From: Streptomyces canus | GTDB taxonomy: Bacteria; Actinomycetota; Actinomycetes; Streptomycetales; Streptomycetaceae | DNA length: 64,000 nt | NCBI RefSeq assembly: GCF_001514145.1 | Contig: NZ_KQ948675.1 | Location: 62,001-126,000, forward strand | Direction: 5' to 3' | In this document: positions 27,301 to 34,675 of the stretch, in pieces | Numbering within the stretch: position 1 is the stretch's first letter | How the letters are laid out: each line of letters starts with the position of its first letter | Position numbers and translations under genes: made by a program | The notes under the pieces: generated by a model | What the model saw: the letters and a program-made list of their open reading frames with translations, nothing else | Database searches by the model: none | What the model was told of the DNA's origin: nothing

Positions 27301-28334
27301 GGCGGGGTGCGGACGCGGTCCTCGTCGTGGGTGCCGCGGTGGGCGTGACCGTCCTGCTCGACGGAGCCGTCGTGGCACGGCAGGAGAAGGCGGAGTACTA
27401 CGAGTCCGACTGGGGCGCGGTGCCGATGTTCTTCCGGCACGAACTGACGCTGAGCGGCGGCGATCACGTCCTCGACGTCGTGGCCGACAGCGTCGACGCG
27501 CGGGACGGTGTCTACGTCGACCTCGTGGCGGACACGACCGCCCTGGTCAGCGGACCGGGTTGGGCGGCCGGGACGGGGGAGTGGAGCGGGCCGACCATCG
27601 AACACGTGGGCCGGTGGGGGGAGTTGCAGCACTGCGGCGCGGCGGTACGACCGCACCCGCTGCCCGACGCCGAGTGGCTCGCCGGTGCTCCGGTGCTCGG
27701 GTCCGCCGTACTCCCGCTGCGGTCCACCGACGACCTCCGGGAGGCCGAGCAGCGCTTCCGGTTCGTTGTCCCGGCGGGGACCGTGTCGCTCGACCTGCCA
27801 CTGAAGCTTCCCGCACGGGTGAGGATCAGCGACGGCGGCCCTGAACTGGCCTTCGACGGCCAGGAACTGACGTTGGATCAACCACTCGACGTGGTGACCG
27901 AGTTCGAGGTGGTCACCGCCCCGACGGCCGTTCTGCGCGGTGGCTCCGCCTGGCGGGGGCCGGCGCGGGCGCGCACGGTGCCGGCACCCATGCCGCTGGG
28001 GGAGTGGGGCGAGCTGGGACTGGGCGGATGGAGCGGAGGCGTGACCTACGCGCGGACGCTGGAGGTGCCGGCCGGACCGGACCCGGTGCTGGATCTGGGG
28101 AGGGTGCGCGGCAGTGTCGCCGTGTGCGCCGACGGTGAGCTCGTCGGCGAGGCGTTCTGCGCGCCGTACCGCTTCGAACTGCGCGGGACCGCCGGGCGTA
28201 CCGTCCGCCTGGAGGTGACCGTCCACAACACCCTGGCACCGTATCTCGCCGAAGCCACGCCGACCGCGTGGGCCTTCCCCTCCCAGCTCCCCTCGGGCCT
28301 GCTGGGGCCGGTGACGCTAGAAAGGCGCGTCTGA
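24381..28334 (+). CDS. Large GH106-type glycosidase (alpha-L-rhamnosidase-like)
   Basis: A 1317-aa glycosidase beginning at a GTG behind GGAAGGACC. The start FDNPPRDFGPTPLWWWSG, then GGVHNLVVINLAPAGP and LWFYDQIGFSG, resemble the catalytic barrel of GH106/PF17132 enzymes, which include alpha-L-rhamnosidases. The barrel (about 1-450) is followed by a flavodoxin-like domain (VLLPSAGVLEHETARRL, about 450-620) and several beta-sandwich domains to the end. No signal peptide is visible, so it appears cytoplasmic and would act on imported glycosides. It is divergent from the MFS-isomerase operon. Its 3' end overlaps the convergent lacI-type gene by 18 nt. The family call rests on recognised motifs; the sugar linkage is not certain. 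Confidence 0.8.
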   Translation: MISPALQQLFDNPPRDFGPTPLWWWSGAKVTRDRLAWQLRRFADGGVHNLVVINLAPAGPTFGARTDDPVWFGEEWWARFTDACEIAGDLGMRLWFYDQIGFSGANVQGSITREHPEAAGRALWSRLAVVSGGTVTLQGAETLLGAYDSAGARLPVSGQPDPAGRQGPPRLEVADGTEVRLVLAVPTAFDYLNPASVALLFDAIHREYDRRVPEYLGNVIAGSFQDELPATNSWTGRFPEEFRARRGYDLLDHLPALFTGDDTTRARKIRADYYAVRAELTEEALFRPLAAWHDERGLLLGCDQSHPARSGFPAQSTQLYTDYFRTHRWYSAAGSDHHGDAKIHSSMAHLYGHERVWIESFHSSGWGGTLEETYDWLLPFLRSGANLYNPHASYFGTAGGWFEWAPPSTDWRQPYWRQYPAFSRAVARICSILSWGTYSADVAVLHPTATMQALIPLDAPVQHFGDGRLGGTHADVDETQRHYLELCGTNNWLRPSVGALDRHRVSFDVIDDASVQGAKAGDGSLRIRDLAYSAILLPSAGVLEHETARRLTDLLDAGGRVVVVGRPPTQAAGLAGDDSVVAALLDHPRLERVADAEAGATAVAEAAGYATGEVPLLVRRKGDAAVALVTGAFPDARTHPPKGHHEIDPARYARTSSVTVRAQVAEAEIWNPATGTRRPGRVTLADGVSTIEVPLEGAPAALVVWREGPPAGAVHPSPMEPPETTDLSTGWEGRLAPTMDNTWGDLALPAGASVAEPQIWTMRWTETEDSWEQSRVTYGNRVRVLAPVPAAQAPAPLDRAAVEQVLQQERKLAPADWAVSLYSSSRGIPDPYGLLGNKGLVPEEFVRVPVPVNGTVARVRAVVETDHRGSADLHVGAAAVKRVWWNGSLLETGGGYLASARVEVERARNVLEYELSDAQDRPQIISGAADTPLSSYFCLSRPDGFAPRPLFMRLPDGVRPDGSVTYRGRISLPGRGADAVLVVGAAVGVTVLLDGAVVARQEKAEYYESDWGAVPMFFRHELTLSGGDHVLDVVADSVDARDGVYVDLVADTTALVSGPGWAAGTGEWSGPTIEHVGRWGELQHCGAAVRPHPLPDAEWLAGAPVLGSAVLPLRSTDDLREAEQRFRFVVPAGTVSLDLPLKLPARVRISDGGPELAFDGQELTLDQPLDVVTEFEVVTAPTAVLRGGSAWRGPARARTVPAPMPLGEWGELGLGGWSGGVTYARTLEVPAGPDPVLDLGRVRGSVAVCADGELVGEAFCAPYRFELRGTAGRTVRLEVTVHNTLAPYLAEATPTAWAFPSQLPSGLLGPVTLERRV

Positions 28335-29360
28335 GGAAGCCCGGGTGGAGTCCCGCAGGACCAGCCCCGGCGCGAACACCCGTGCCTCGTGGGCGTGCTC
28401 CGCGCGGGCCTCCACCTCGTCCAGGAGCATCTCCACGGCCGCCCGGCCGAGTTCCTCGACCGGCTGGCGGACCGTGGTCAGGGTCGTGCCCACGAAGCTG
28501 GCGATGTCCAGGTCGCCGTAGCCGACCACCTGGACGTCCTCGGGGATCTTCACGCCGCGCTCGCCGAGCGCCCGGCACAGACCCGCCGCGAGGAAGTCGT
28601 TGGTGCAGAACACCCCGTCGGGCAGCTCGTCGAGACTGTGGGCTATTTCGCTGCCGTACGCCACCGTCATCTCCTCGGCGACGACCTGGCCGAGGCGGGC
28701 CTCGCGCCGGGTGCGCACGGCCTGCCTGGCGCCCTGGTAGCGGTCGGCGCACTGACGGATCGTGCGCTCGCCGTTCACGACGAGGACGTCGCGCGCCCCG
28801 CGGTCCAGGAGGTGCTGCACGGCGATGCGACCGCCGGCGATGTCGTCGACGGAAACCGAACAGCCCTCCTGTGCGGGCATCGCGCGGTCCGCAAGCACCA
28901 GCGGGATACCGCGCTCGCGCAGCCGCGACAGCCGGGTGGGGTCGGCGCTGAGCGGCACCACCACCGCGCCGACCGCCCGCTGTTCGACGAGCATCGTGAA
29001 GTAGCCCTGCTCCCGCTCCGGCGCGTCCCCGCTGTCGCACAGGACGAGGGAGTAGCCGTGTTCGTACGCCGCGTCCGCGGCGCCGCGCGCGATGCGCGAG
29101 TAGAAGGAGTTGGCCACGTCCGGAAGTACCAGGCCGATCGACGAGGAATGCCCGGTACGCAGTCCGGCGGCTCCCGGATGGGGCACATAGTCGAGGGCGG
29201 CGACCGCGTCGCGGACCCGCTCGGCGGTGCGCGCGTTGACCCGCTCGGGCCGGTTCAGGACGTTCGACACGGTGGAGACCGAGACCCCGGCGGCGGCCGC
29301 GACGTCCTGGATACGGGCGGGGCGAACCGAAATGGCGTCCACCCCCTCGCTGTTCCACAT
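28317..29360 (-). CDS. LacI-family regulator of the GH106 sugar regulon
   Basis: A 347-aa LacI/GalR repressor. The helix-turn-helix and hinge read RIQDVAAAAGVSVSTVSNVL with NRPERVNARTAERV, then a sugar-binding effector domain (SIGLVLPDVANSFYSRIARG, VVGYGDLDIASFVGTTLTTV). The ATG at 29360 was chosen; a downstream GTG ten or so residues in is possible and no ribosome site is decisive. A perfect AAAACGTTTT palindrome lies 31-40 nt upstream of the start, implying autoregulation, and copies lie before the GH106 and MFS genes, defining a local regulon. Its coding end overlaps that of the GH106 gene on the opposite strand. Confidence 0.93.
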   Translation of the reverse strand: MWNSEGVDAISVRPARIQDVAAAAGVSVSTVSNVLNRPERVNARTAERVRDAVAALDYVPHPGAAGLRTGHSSSIGLVLPDVANSFYSRIARGAADAAYEHGYSLVLCDSGDAPEREQGYFTMLVEQRAVGAVVVPLSADPTRLSRLRERGIPLVLADRAMPAQEGCSVSVDDIAGGRIAVQHLLDRGARDVLVVNGERTIRQCADRYQGARQAVRTRREARLGQVVAEEMTVAYGSEIAHSLDELPDGVFCTNDFLAAGLCRALGERGVKIPEDVQVVGYGDLDIASFVGTTLTTVRQPVEELGRAAVEMLLDEVEARAEHAHEARVFAPGLVLRDSTRASSDAPF

Positions 29361-29390
29361 GGGCGACGCAAGTCTACCCCGGCTGCGCAT

Positions 29391-29400
29391 AAAACGTTTT
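29391..29400. promoter_or_regulatory. AAAACGTTTT palindrome before the lacI-type gene
   Basis: A perfect 10-bp palindrome identical to the one before the GH106-type gene. Its position close to the start codon of the regulator fits autorepression. Confidence 0.75.
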
Positions 29401-29624
29401 CCGCACCGCTCTTTGGTGGTGGAGCGCCCGCCTTCGGAACGGCACAGCGATGGAGGGTCGGTCGCTGCGGCAGCAAATTCTGTGAAGGAATCGACGGATG
29501 GGGTGACCATGTTGCGATCGGCGAAGCCGGGAACGGGAACGTCCTGTGGAGGGTGTCCGGCTGACTGGCCGTGTTCATGTCCGGCGTGCTTCCATCCGGT
29601 GTCCCTCCTCCTCGAGGATTGCTC
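29401..29624. other. Leader region of the small peptide gene, no protein gene seen
   Basis: About 220 nt between the lacI operator and the peptide start. It shows no convincing reading frame. GGGAACGGGAACGTCC at 29530-29545 is a short direct repeat of GGGAAC. The promoter of the peptide gene should lie here, but I could not place its elements with confidence. Confidence 0.4.
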
Positions 29625-29843
29625 ATGCGAAAGGAACCGCGCGCCATGAACGTCGCCCCCCACCTCGTAGCGGCCGAGCTCAACGATGCCGACCTGGACA
29701 ACGTCTCCGGTGGTGTCGCCGCCGCGACCACCGCCGGTCTGCACCTCCAGGTGGCGCACCTCGAGGTCTGCGCCGACCTCGACGCCCTCGTCTCGACCGA
29801 GGGTGTCGCGGCGAGCGTCAACGCCCACGTCGGCGTCAACTGA
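29625..29843 (+). CDS. Small precursor-like peptide with double-glycine leader
   Basis: A 72-aa peptide; an internal ATG at 29646 would give 65 aa and has a GAAAGGA site upstream, so the start is uncertain. The N-terminal half ends in AAELNDADLDNVSGG, a textbook double-glycine leader (acidic, amphipathic, E-L...L-D-x-V-x-G-G). The 42-residue remainder is Ala/Val-rich with one cysteine, three histidines, three threonines and two serines, and contains the near-repeat LHLQV/AHLEV. Leaders like this direct class II lanthipeptide or bacteriocin precursors to modification enzymes and C39-type peptidase exporters, none of which is encoded here. A long hairpin follows, so the gene is probably monocistronic. 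Function unknown; similar orphan peptides are sometimes labelled type A2 lantipeptides. Confidence 0.72.
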   Translation: MRKEPRAMNVAPHLVAAELNDADLDNVSGGVAAATTAGLHLQVAHLEVCADLDALVSTEGVAASVNAHVGVN

Positions 29844-29858
29844 CCGAACACCTGCTGC

Positions 29859-29888
29859 CGGGCCCCGGATCGGACGATCCTGGGCCCG
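29859..29888 (+). terminator. Long hairpin after the peptide gene
   Basis: CGGGCCC (29859-29865) pairs with GGGCCCG (29882-29888), and inside it GGATCG (29867-29872) pairs with CGATCC (29875-29880), separated by one C-T mismatch. The 13-bp stem begins 16 nt after the peptide stop and should separate it from the following operon. Confidence 0.75.
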
Positions 29889-30003
29889 TCGTGGTCTCCG
29901 GCGGGGCGCCCGGGTGGGATTGCCGGACACGGTGCGCGAAGCCGGGCCTCGACCGGACGGTCGGTGACATGCTGTCGGCCTCGGAGTGTTTCAGGAGGCC
30001 CTC

Positions 30004-30792
30004 ATGCACGAGCAGCCGTCCCTTCTCGCCGCCCTGGTGTCCGCCCTGCGGTCGGGTTCGATCGAAGTCGTCGATCTCACCTCGCCGTTGTCGTCGTCCA
30101 CACCCGTGATCCAACTTCCGCCGCAGTTCGGCCAGACGGCCGTCTTCGAGCTGGAGGAGATCAGCCGCTACGACGACCGCGGTCCGGCCTGGTACTGGAA
30201 CAACTTCCGCAGCGGCGAGCACACCGGCACCCACTTCGACGCCCCGAACCACTGGGTGACCGGAAGGGATCTCGCCGACGTGGCGTCCGTCCCGGCGCAG
30301 CGGCTGATCGCCCCCGCCGCCGTACTGGACTTCACCGCCGAGGCGGCCAAGGACCCGGACTTCCTCGTGGAGGTGGACCACGTCAAGGCCTGGGAGGAGC
30401 ACAACGGGCCGCTGCCTGACGGCGGTTGGCTGCTGTTGCGCACCGGCTGGGACGCCCGCTCACACTCCCAGGAGGCCTTCCTGAACGCCGACGAGAACGG
30501 TCCGCACACGCCCGGCCTGTCCCCGGAGTGCGCCCGCTGGGTGGCCGAGGAGTCGCCCGTGATCGGCCTCGGCGTGGAGACGGTCGGCACGGACGCCGGG
30601 CGCGGGCACTCCTTCGACCCGGCCTTCCCCTGCCACTCCCATCTGATGGGGAGCGGCAAGTACGGCCTCACCCAGCTCCAGAACCTGGCCGCGCTGCCCG
30701 CGACCGGCAGCGTCGTCGTCGCGGGACCCCTGCCCATCGTCGCGGGCTCCGGCGCGCCCGCGCGCGTGCTGGCACTCGTGGAGCGGTCATGA
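30004..30792 (+). CDS. Cyclase-family metal-dependent hydrolase (kynurenine formamidase-like)
   Basis: A 262-aa protein of the PF04199 cyclase family, which includes bacterial kynurenine formamidase and isatin hydrolase. The metal-binding signature H-x-G-T-H-x-D-x-P-x-H is intact as EHTGTHFDAPNHW. The ATG at 30004 follows AGGAGG at ideal spacing. The stop overlaps the start of the TPP-enzyme gene (ATGA), so the two products are made together and probably act in one pathway, such as opening a cyclic amide followed by decarboxylation or condensation of the acid. The actual substrate is not evident. Confidence 0.88.
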   Translation: MHEQPSLLAALVSALRSGSIEVVDLTSPLSSSTPVIQLPPQFGQTAVFELEEISRYDDRGPAWYWNNFRSGEHTGTHFDAPNHWVTGRDLADVASVPAQRLIAPAAVLDFTAEAAKDPDFLVEVDHVKAWEEHNGPLPDGGWLLLRTGWDARSHSQEAFLNADENGPHTPGLSPECARWVAEESPVIGLGVETVGTDAGRGHSFDPAFPCHSHLMGSGKYGLTQLQNLAALPATGSVVVAGPLPIVAGSGAPARVLALVERS

Positions 30793-32429
30793 AGGTCGCG
30801 GAGGCCGTCGGACGGGCCCTGTACACGGCCGGGGTCGAGCAGGTCTTCGGCGTCGTGGGGTCCGGCAACTTCCATCTGACCAACGCCATGGTCGCGGCCG
30901 GCGCCCACTTCGTCGCCGCCCGCCACGAGGGCGGCGCGGCGACGATGGCCGACGCGTACGCGCGCGTGAGCGGCACGGTGGCCGCGGTGAGCGTCCACCA
31001 GGGGCCTGGACTCACCAACGCGATGACGGGGATCGCCGAGGCGGCCAAGAGCCGCACACCGCTCGTCGTGGTGGCTGCCGAGGTGACCCGGCCGACCTCC
31101 AACTTCTATGTCGACCAGGAGGCGTTGGGAACGGCGGTGGGCGCGGTCCCGATGCGGGTCGCGTCGCCCGAGGACGCCGTAGGACAGGCGTGCGCGGCGG
31201 TGCGACGGGCCCTGCACGAACGACGCACGGTGCTCCTCAACCTCCCCCTGGACGTGCAGGCGGCGGACGTCCCCGACGATGCCCTCGCCCAGGCCGCACC
31301 GCCACCGCGGCGAACGGCGGTCGAGCCGTCCGCCGACGAGGTGGCGGCTCTGACCCGGGTGCTGGAGCGGGCCCGGCGGCCGGTCTTCGTGGCCGGGCGT
31401 GGTGCGCGCTCACCCGGGGCCCGGGACGCCCTCGAAGCCCTCGCCGACCGCTGCGGCGCACTGCTGGCGACCTCGGCCGTGGCGCGTGGGCTGTTCCACG
31501 ACAACCCCTGGTCGCTCGACGTGTCCGGCGGTTTCGCCTCGCCCCTGGCGGCCGAACTCATCGGCGGGGCCGACGTGATCGTCGGCTGGGGATGCGCACT
31601 GAACATGTGGACCATGCGGCACGGCGCCCTCATCGGTGCGGACACGACCGTGGTGCAGGTCGACGACGACCCCTCGGCACTCGGCGCGCACCGGAAGCTG
31701 CATCTCGGGGTCACCGGCGATGTCGAACTCACCGCGCGGCACGTCCTGGCGGCCCACGGCGGGAAACGGCAGGGCCTGCGAACCCCGGGCATCGCCGAGG
31801 CCGTGGCCACGCGGGTGCGCTGGCGTGACGTGCCGTACGAAGACACGAGCACCCGTGACCGGATCGACCCCCGTACGCTCAGCATCGCGCTCGACGACAT
31901 CCTCCCTGCGGAGCGGGTGATCGGCGTCGACTCCGGCAACTTCATGGGCCATCCGAGCATGTTCCTGTCGGTGCCCGACCAGGACGGCTTCTGCTTCACG
32001 CAGGCCTACCAGTCGATCGGCCTCGGTCTCGCCACGGCGATCGGCGCGGCCCTGGCCCGCCCGGACCGGCTGCCGGTGGCCGCGCTCGGCGACGGCGGCG
32101 CGCTGATGGGCGCCGCCGACCTGGACACCGTACGGCGGCTCGGGCTCCCCATGGTCGTCGTCGTGTACAACGACGACGCCTACGGAGCGGAGGTGCACCA
32201 CTTCGGCCCCGACGGACACCCGCTCGACACGGTCGAGTTCCCGCCGACCGACATCGCGGCCGTGGCCCGTGGTTACGGCTTCGAGGCGGTGACCGTGCAC
32301 ACGCGGACGGATGTGAAGGCCGTGGAGTACTGGGTCACCGGGCCCCGGTCCGCCCCGCTCCTGATCGACGCCAAGGTGGTTCGGGACCGTGGGGCGTGGT
32401 GGCTGGAGGAGGCGTTCCGGGGGCACTAG
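30789..32429 (+). CDS. Thiamine-pyrophosphate enzyme (acetolactate synthase/decarboxylase-like)
   Basis: A 546-aa TPP-dependent enzyme of the acetolactate synthase, benzoylformate decarboxylase and oxalyl-CoA decarboxylase superfamily. The N-terminal pyrimidine domain has the activating glutamate in RHEGGAATMADAYAR. The C-terminal pyrophosphate domain has the GDGGALMG...YNDDAYG motif. A central NAD/FAD-like domain lies between. The start overlaps the cyclase-family gene by 4 nt, so the pair forms an operon. Lacking a regulatory subunit gene next to it, a biosynthetic acetolactate synthase role is unlikely; decarboxylation of a 2-keto acid is more plausible. The substrate is unknown. Confidence 0.88.
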   Translation: MKVAEAVGRALYTAGVEQVFGVVGSGNFHLTNAMVAAGAHFVAARHEGGAATMADAYARVSGTVAAVSVHQGPGLTNAMTGIAEAAKSRTPLVVVAAEVTRPTSNFYVDQEALGTAVGAVPMRVASPEDAVGQACAAVRRALHERRTVLLNLPLDVQAADVPDDALAQAAPPPRRTAVEPSADEVAALTRVLERARRPVFVAGRGARSPGARDALEALADRCGALLATSAVARGLFHDNPWSLDVSGGFASPLAAELIGGADVIVGWGCALNMWTMRHGALIGADTTVVQVDDDPSALGAHRKLHLGVTGDVELTARHVLAAHGGKRQGLRTPGIAEAVATRVRWRDVPYEDTSTRDRIDPRTLSIALDDILPAERVIGVDSGNFMGHPSMFLSVPDQDGFCFTQAYQSIGLGLATAIGAALARPDRLPVAALGDGGALMGAADLDTVRRLGLPMVVVVYNDDAYGAEVHHFGPDGHPLDTVEFPPTDIAAVARGYGFEAVTVHTRTDVKAVEYWVTGPRSAPLLIDAKVVRDRGAWWLEEAFRGH

Positions 32430-32505
32430 GCGCGCCGGAAAAAGGAGGAGCGGCATTCCCCTCGCTGTGCCAGCCTGGCGGACCGGACCATCGAGGGGAG
32501 CACGG

Positions 32506-33126
32506 ATGACCGCAGGACCTCGCCTCGCCCCGCTGCTGGACCAGTTCGACTGGTCCTGCGAACGCCTGGCCGGCCGGCTCACCGGGCCGGTCATGGACAG
32601 CGGCGACGGCTCGCGGACCCCGGTCGGGGCGCTGACCGACGACGAGTACCTCTGGGAGCCGGTGCCGGACTGCTGGTCGGTCCGTCGGCGTACGGACGGA
32701 CCCGGGGCCCGGGCGGCCTTCCTGTCCGGGACCGGCGACTGGGGCCGGGACGCCGCGCCCCACCCGCACCCCGTTCCGCCGCCGTTCACGACCCTCGCAT
32801 GGCGCCTGAGCCACCTCAGCGACATGCTCTTCCTGCGCGCCGACCACACGGCGGGCACCCACACCCTCACCCGCGACGACTACCGCGTCAGCGGCACCGC
32901 CGCCGAGGCGATCGCCGCCTTCGAGACGGCCGTCGGCGCCTGGCGCACGGCGCTGATCGACACCGCCGACACCGACCTCGACACCGTCGGCCGGTGCACC
33001 TACCCGCACGGCAGCGACGCCGAGGAACCGTTTCTGGACGTCGTGTGGTGGGTCAACCAGGAAGTCCTGCACCACGGCGCCGAGATCGCCCTGCTGCGCG
33101 ACCTGTACCGGGAACGACAGCGCTGA
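32506..33126 (+). CDS. DinB-like family protein
   Basis: A 206-aa four-helix-bundle protein of the DinB/YfiT superfamily. The metal-binding histidines are visible: the first in WRLSHLSDMLFLR and the pair in NQEVLHHGAEIALLRDLY near the C-terminus. Actinobacterial members often act as mycothiol-dependent transferases or maleylpyruvate-isomerase-like proteins, but most are uncharacterised. The start follows GAGGGGAG. It stands alone, 76 nt after the TPP gene and convergent with gap. Confidence 0.8.
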   Translation: MTAGPRLAPLLDQFDWSCERLAGRLTGPVMDSGDGSRTPVGALTDDEYLWEPVPDCWSVRRRTDGPGARAAFLSGTGDWGRDAAPHPHPVPPPFTTLAWRLSHLSDMLFLRADHTAGTHTLTRDDYRVSGTAAEAIAAFETAVGAWRTALIDTADTDLDTVGRCTYPHGSDAEEPFLDVVWWVNQEVLHHGAEIALLRDLYRERQR

Positions 33127-33131
33127 CCGAC

Positions 33132-33152
33132 CCGGCCCTTCCGAACGGCCGG
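33132..33152. terminator. Hairpin between DinB-like gene and gap
   Basis: CCGGCC (33132-33137) and GGCCGG (33147-33152) form a 6-bp stem over a 9-nt loop, located between two convergent stop codons. It could serve both genes. Confidence 0.45.
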
Positions 33153-33153
33153 A

Positions 33154-34599
33154 TCAGACCGCGGGCGCCGGGTAGGTCGGGTACTCCACGCCGGTCACGT
33201 GCTGCACGACCCGGACCACCTGGCAGGAGTAGCCGAACTCGTTGTCGTACCAGAGGTAGAGGATCGCGTTGTCGCCGTCGACCTTGGTGGCACCGGCGTC
33301 GACGATCGAGGAGTGGCGCGAGCCGATGAAGTCGCTGGAGACCGCGTCGGGGGCCGTGGTGAAGTCGATCTGGCGCTTGAGCGGGGAGGTCAGAGAGACG
33401 TCCCGGAGGTGGTCGAGAACCTCCTCGCGGGTGGTCTCACGGCCCAGGCGCAGGCTCAGGATCGCGATGGAGACGTCCGGCACCGGGACCCGGATCGAGC
33501 TGCCGGTGATCGGCGCCTTGAGGTCGGGCAGCGCCTTGGCGACGGCGGAAGCGGCGCCCGTCTCCGTGATGACCATGTTGAGCGGCGCCGAACGGCCCCG
33601 GCGGTCGGCCTTGTGGTAATTGTCCAGCAGGTTCTGGTCGTTGGTGAACGAGTGGACCGTCTCCACATGGCCGCGCAGCACGCCGTACTCGTCGGCCATC
33701 GCCTTCAGCGGCGGCACGATCGCGTTGGTGGTGCAGGACGCGCAGGACAGGATCTGCTCGTCCGGCTTGATCGTGTCGTGGTTGACCCCGTGCACGATGT
33801 TGGGGACGTCACCCTTGCCCGGCGCGGTCAGGACGACCTTGTCGATGCCGGGGCGCAGATGCTGGGAGAGGCCCTCGCGGTCGCGCCACTTGCCGGTGTT
33901 GTCGATGAGGATGGCGTTGTTGATGCCGTACGCCGTGTAGTCGACCTCGGAGGGGTCGTTCGCGTAGATCACCTTGATGGTGTTGCCGTTGGCGATGATC
34001 GCGCTCTCGGCCTCGTCGACGGTGATCGTGCCCTGGAACTGGCCGTGGATGGAGTCCCGGCGCAGCAGCGAGGCACGCTTGATGATGTCCTGGTCGCCGC
34101 CCCCGCGGACCACGATCGCGCGCAGCCTGAGGCCGTTGCCGGAACCAGCCTTCTCGATCAGCAGCCGGGCCACCAGGCGGCCGATGCGGCCGAAGCCGTA
34201 GAGGACGACGTCCCGCGGCTCACGGCGGTCGATCTTGTTGCCGCCCGTCGCGCCGGCCACGGCCTCGGCGGTGAACTCGGCCACCGACAGCCCGCGGTCG
34301 TCGGCCTGGTAGATCTCGGCGAGCCGGCCGATGTCGATCTGCGAGGGACCGAGGTCCAGCGTCGTGAGCGCCTGGACGAAGGGCAGGGTGTCGGTGACGG
34401 AGAGCTCCTCACCGGCGATCTGCCGGGCGAACCGGTGGGTCTTGAGGATGCTGACCACCGACTTGTTCACCAGGGAACGGCTGTGCAGCAGAACCGTTAC
34501 GTCCCGCTCCCTGTGCAGCCTCCCGATCATCGGGATCATCGATTCCGCGATCTCCTCGCGGTTCTTCCAGTCGGTGAACGAGTCGTCCTTGACAGTCAC
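33154..34599 (-). CDS. gap: Glyceraldehyde-3-phosphate dehydrogenase, long form
   Basis: A 481-aa enzyme that oxidises glyceraldehyde 3-phosphate with NAD(P) and phosphate (or runs in reverse). The Rossmann start GFGRIGRLVARLL is preceded by an unusual N-terminal extension of about 130 residues. The catalytic cysteine lies in SCASCTTN, the catalytic histidine in TVHSFTNDQ, and the C-terminus has LWYDNEFGYSCQVVRV. Classical GAPDH has about 335 residues; actinobacteria commonly keep this longer second form, often viewed as gluconeogenic. The start is a GTG behind GAAAGAGAA. It lies 76 nt downstream of the aminotransferase gene on the same strand but probably has its own promoter (TAGCATAT sequence near 34631). 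Confidence 0.95.
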   Translation of the reverse strand: MTVKDDSFTDWKNREEIAESMIPMIGRLHRERDVTVLLHSRSLVNKSVVSILKTHRFARQIAGEELSVTDTLPFVQALTTLDLGPSQIDIGRLAEIYQADDRGLSVAEFTAEAVAGATGGNKIDRREPRDVVLYGFGRIGRLVARLLIEKAGSGNGLRLRAIVVRGGGDQDIIKRASLLRRDSIHGQFQGTITVDEAESAIIANGNTIKVIYANDPSEVDYTAYGINNAILIDNTGKWRDREGLSQHLRPGIDKVVLTAPGKGDVPNIVHGVNHDTIKPDEQILSCASCTTNAIVPPLKAMADEYGVLRGHVETVHSFTNDQNLLDNYHKADRRGRSAPLNMVITETGAASAVAKALPDLKAPITGSSIRVPVPDVSIAILSLRLGRETTREEVLDHLRDVSLTSPLKRQIDFTTAPDAVSSDFIGSRHSSIVDAGATKVDGDNAILYLWYDNEFGYSCQVVRVVQHVTGVEYPTYPAPAV

Positions 34600-34675
34600 A
34601 GAATTCTCTTTCGAGCTAGGCGGCGCTCATATGCTAACCCCCTGATGTTTTGATCGATCGCCGGGGTGTCACAGC

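Noticed and set aside
28389..29564. 391-codon plus-strand frame across the lacI-type gene and the peptide leader
   Set aside because: It runs antisense to a clear LacI protein and through its operator; no motif or ribosome site supports it.
29546..30419. Overlapping plus-strand frames covering the GG-leader peptide and cyclase gene
   Set aside because: They are arginine/proline-rich out-of-frame readings of the peptide and cyclase genes; the frames chosen have leader or metal-site motifs and ribosome sites.
33199..34653. 484-codon plus-strand frame opposite gap
   Set aside because: Same reason: it shadows the GAPDH gene, and only the minus strand carries recognisable motifs.
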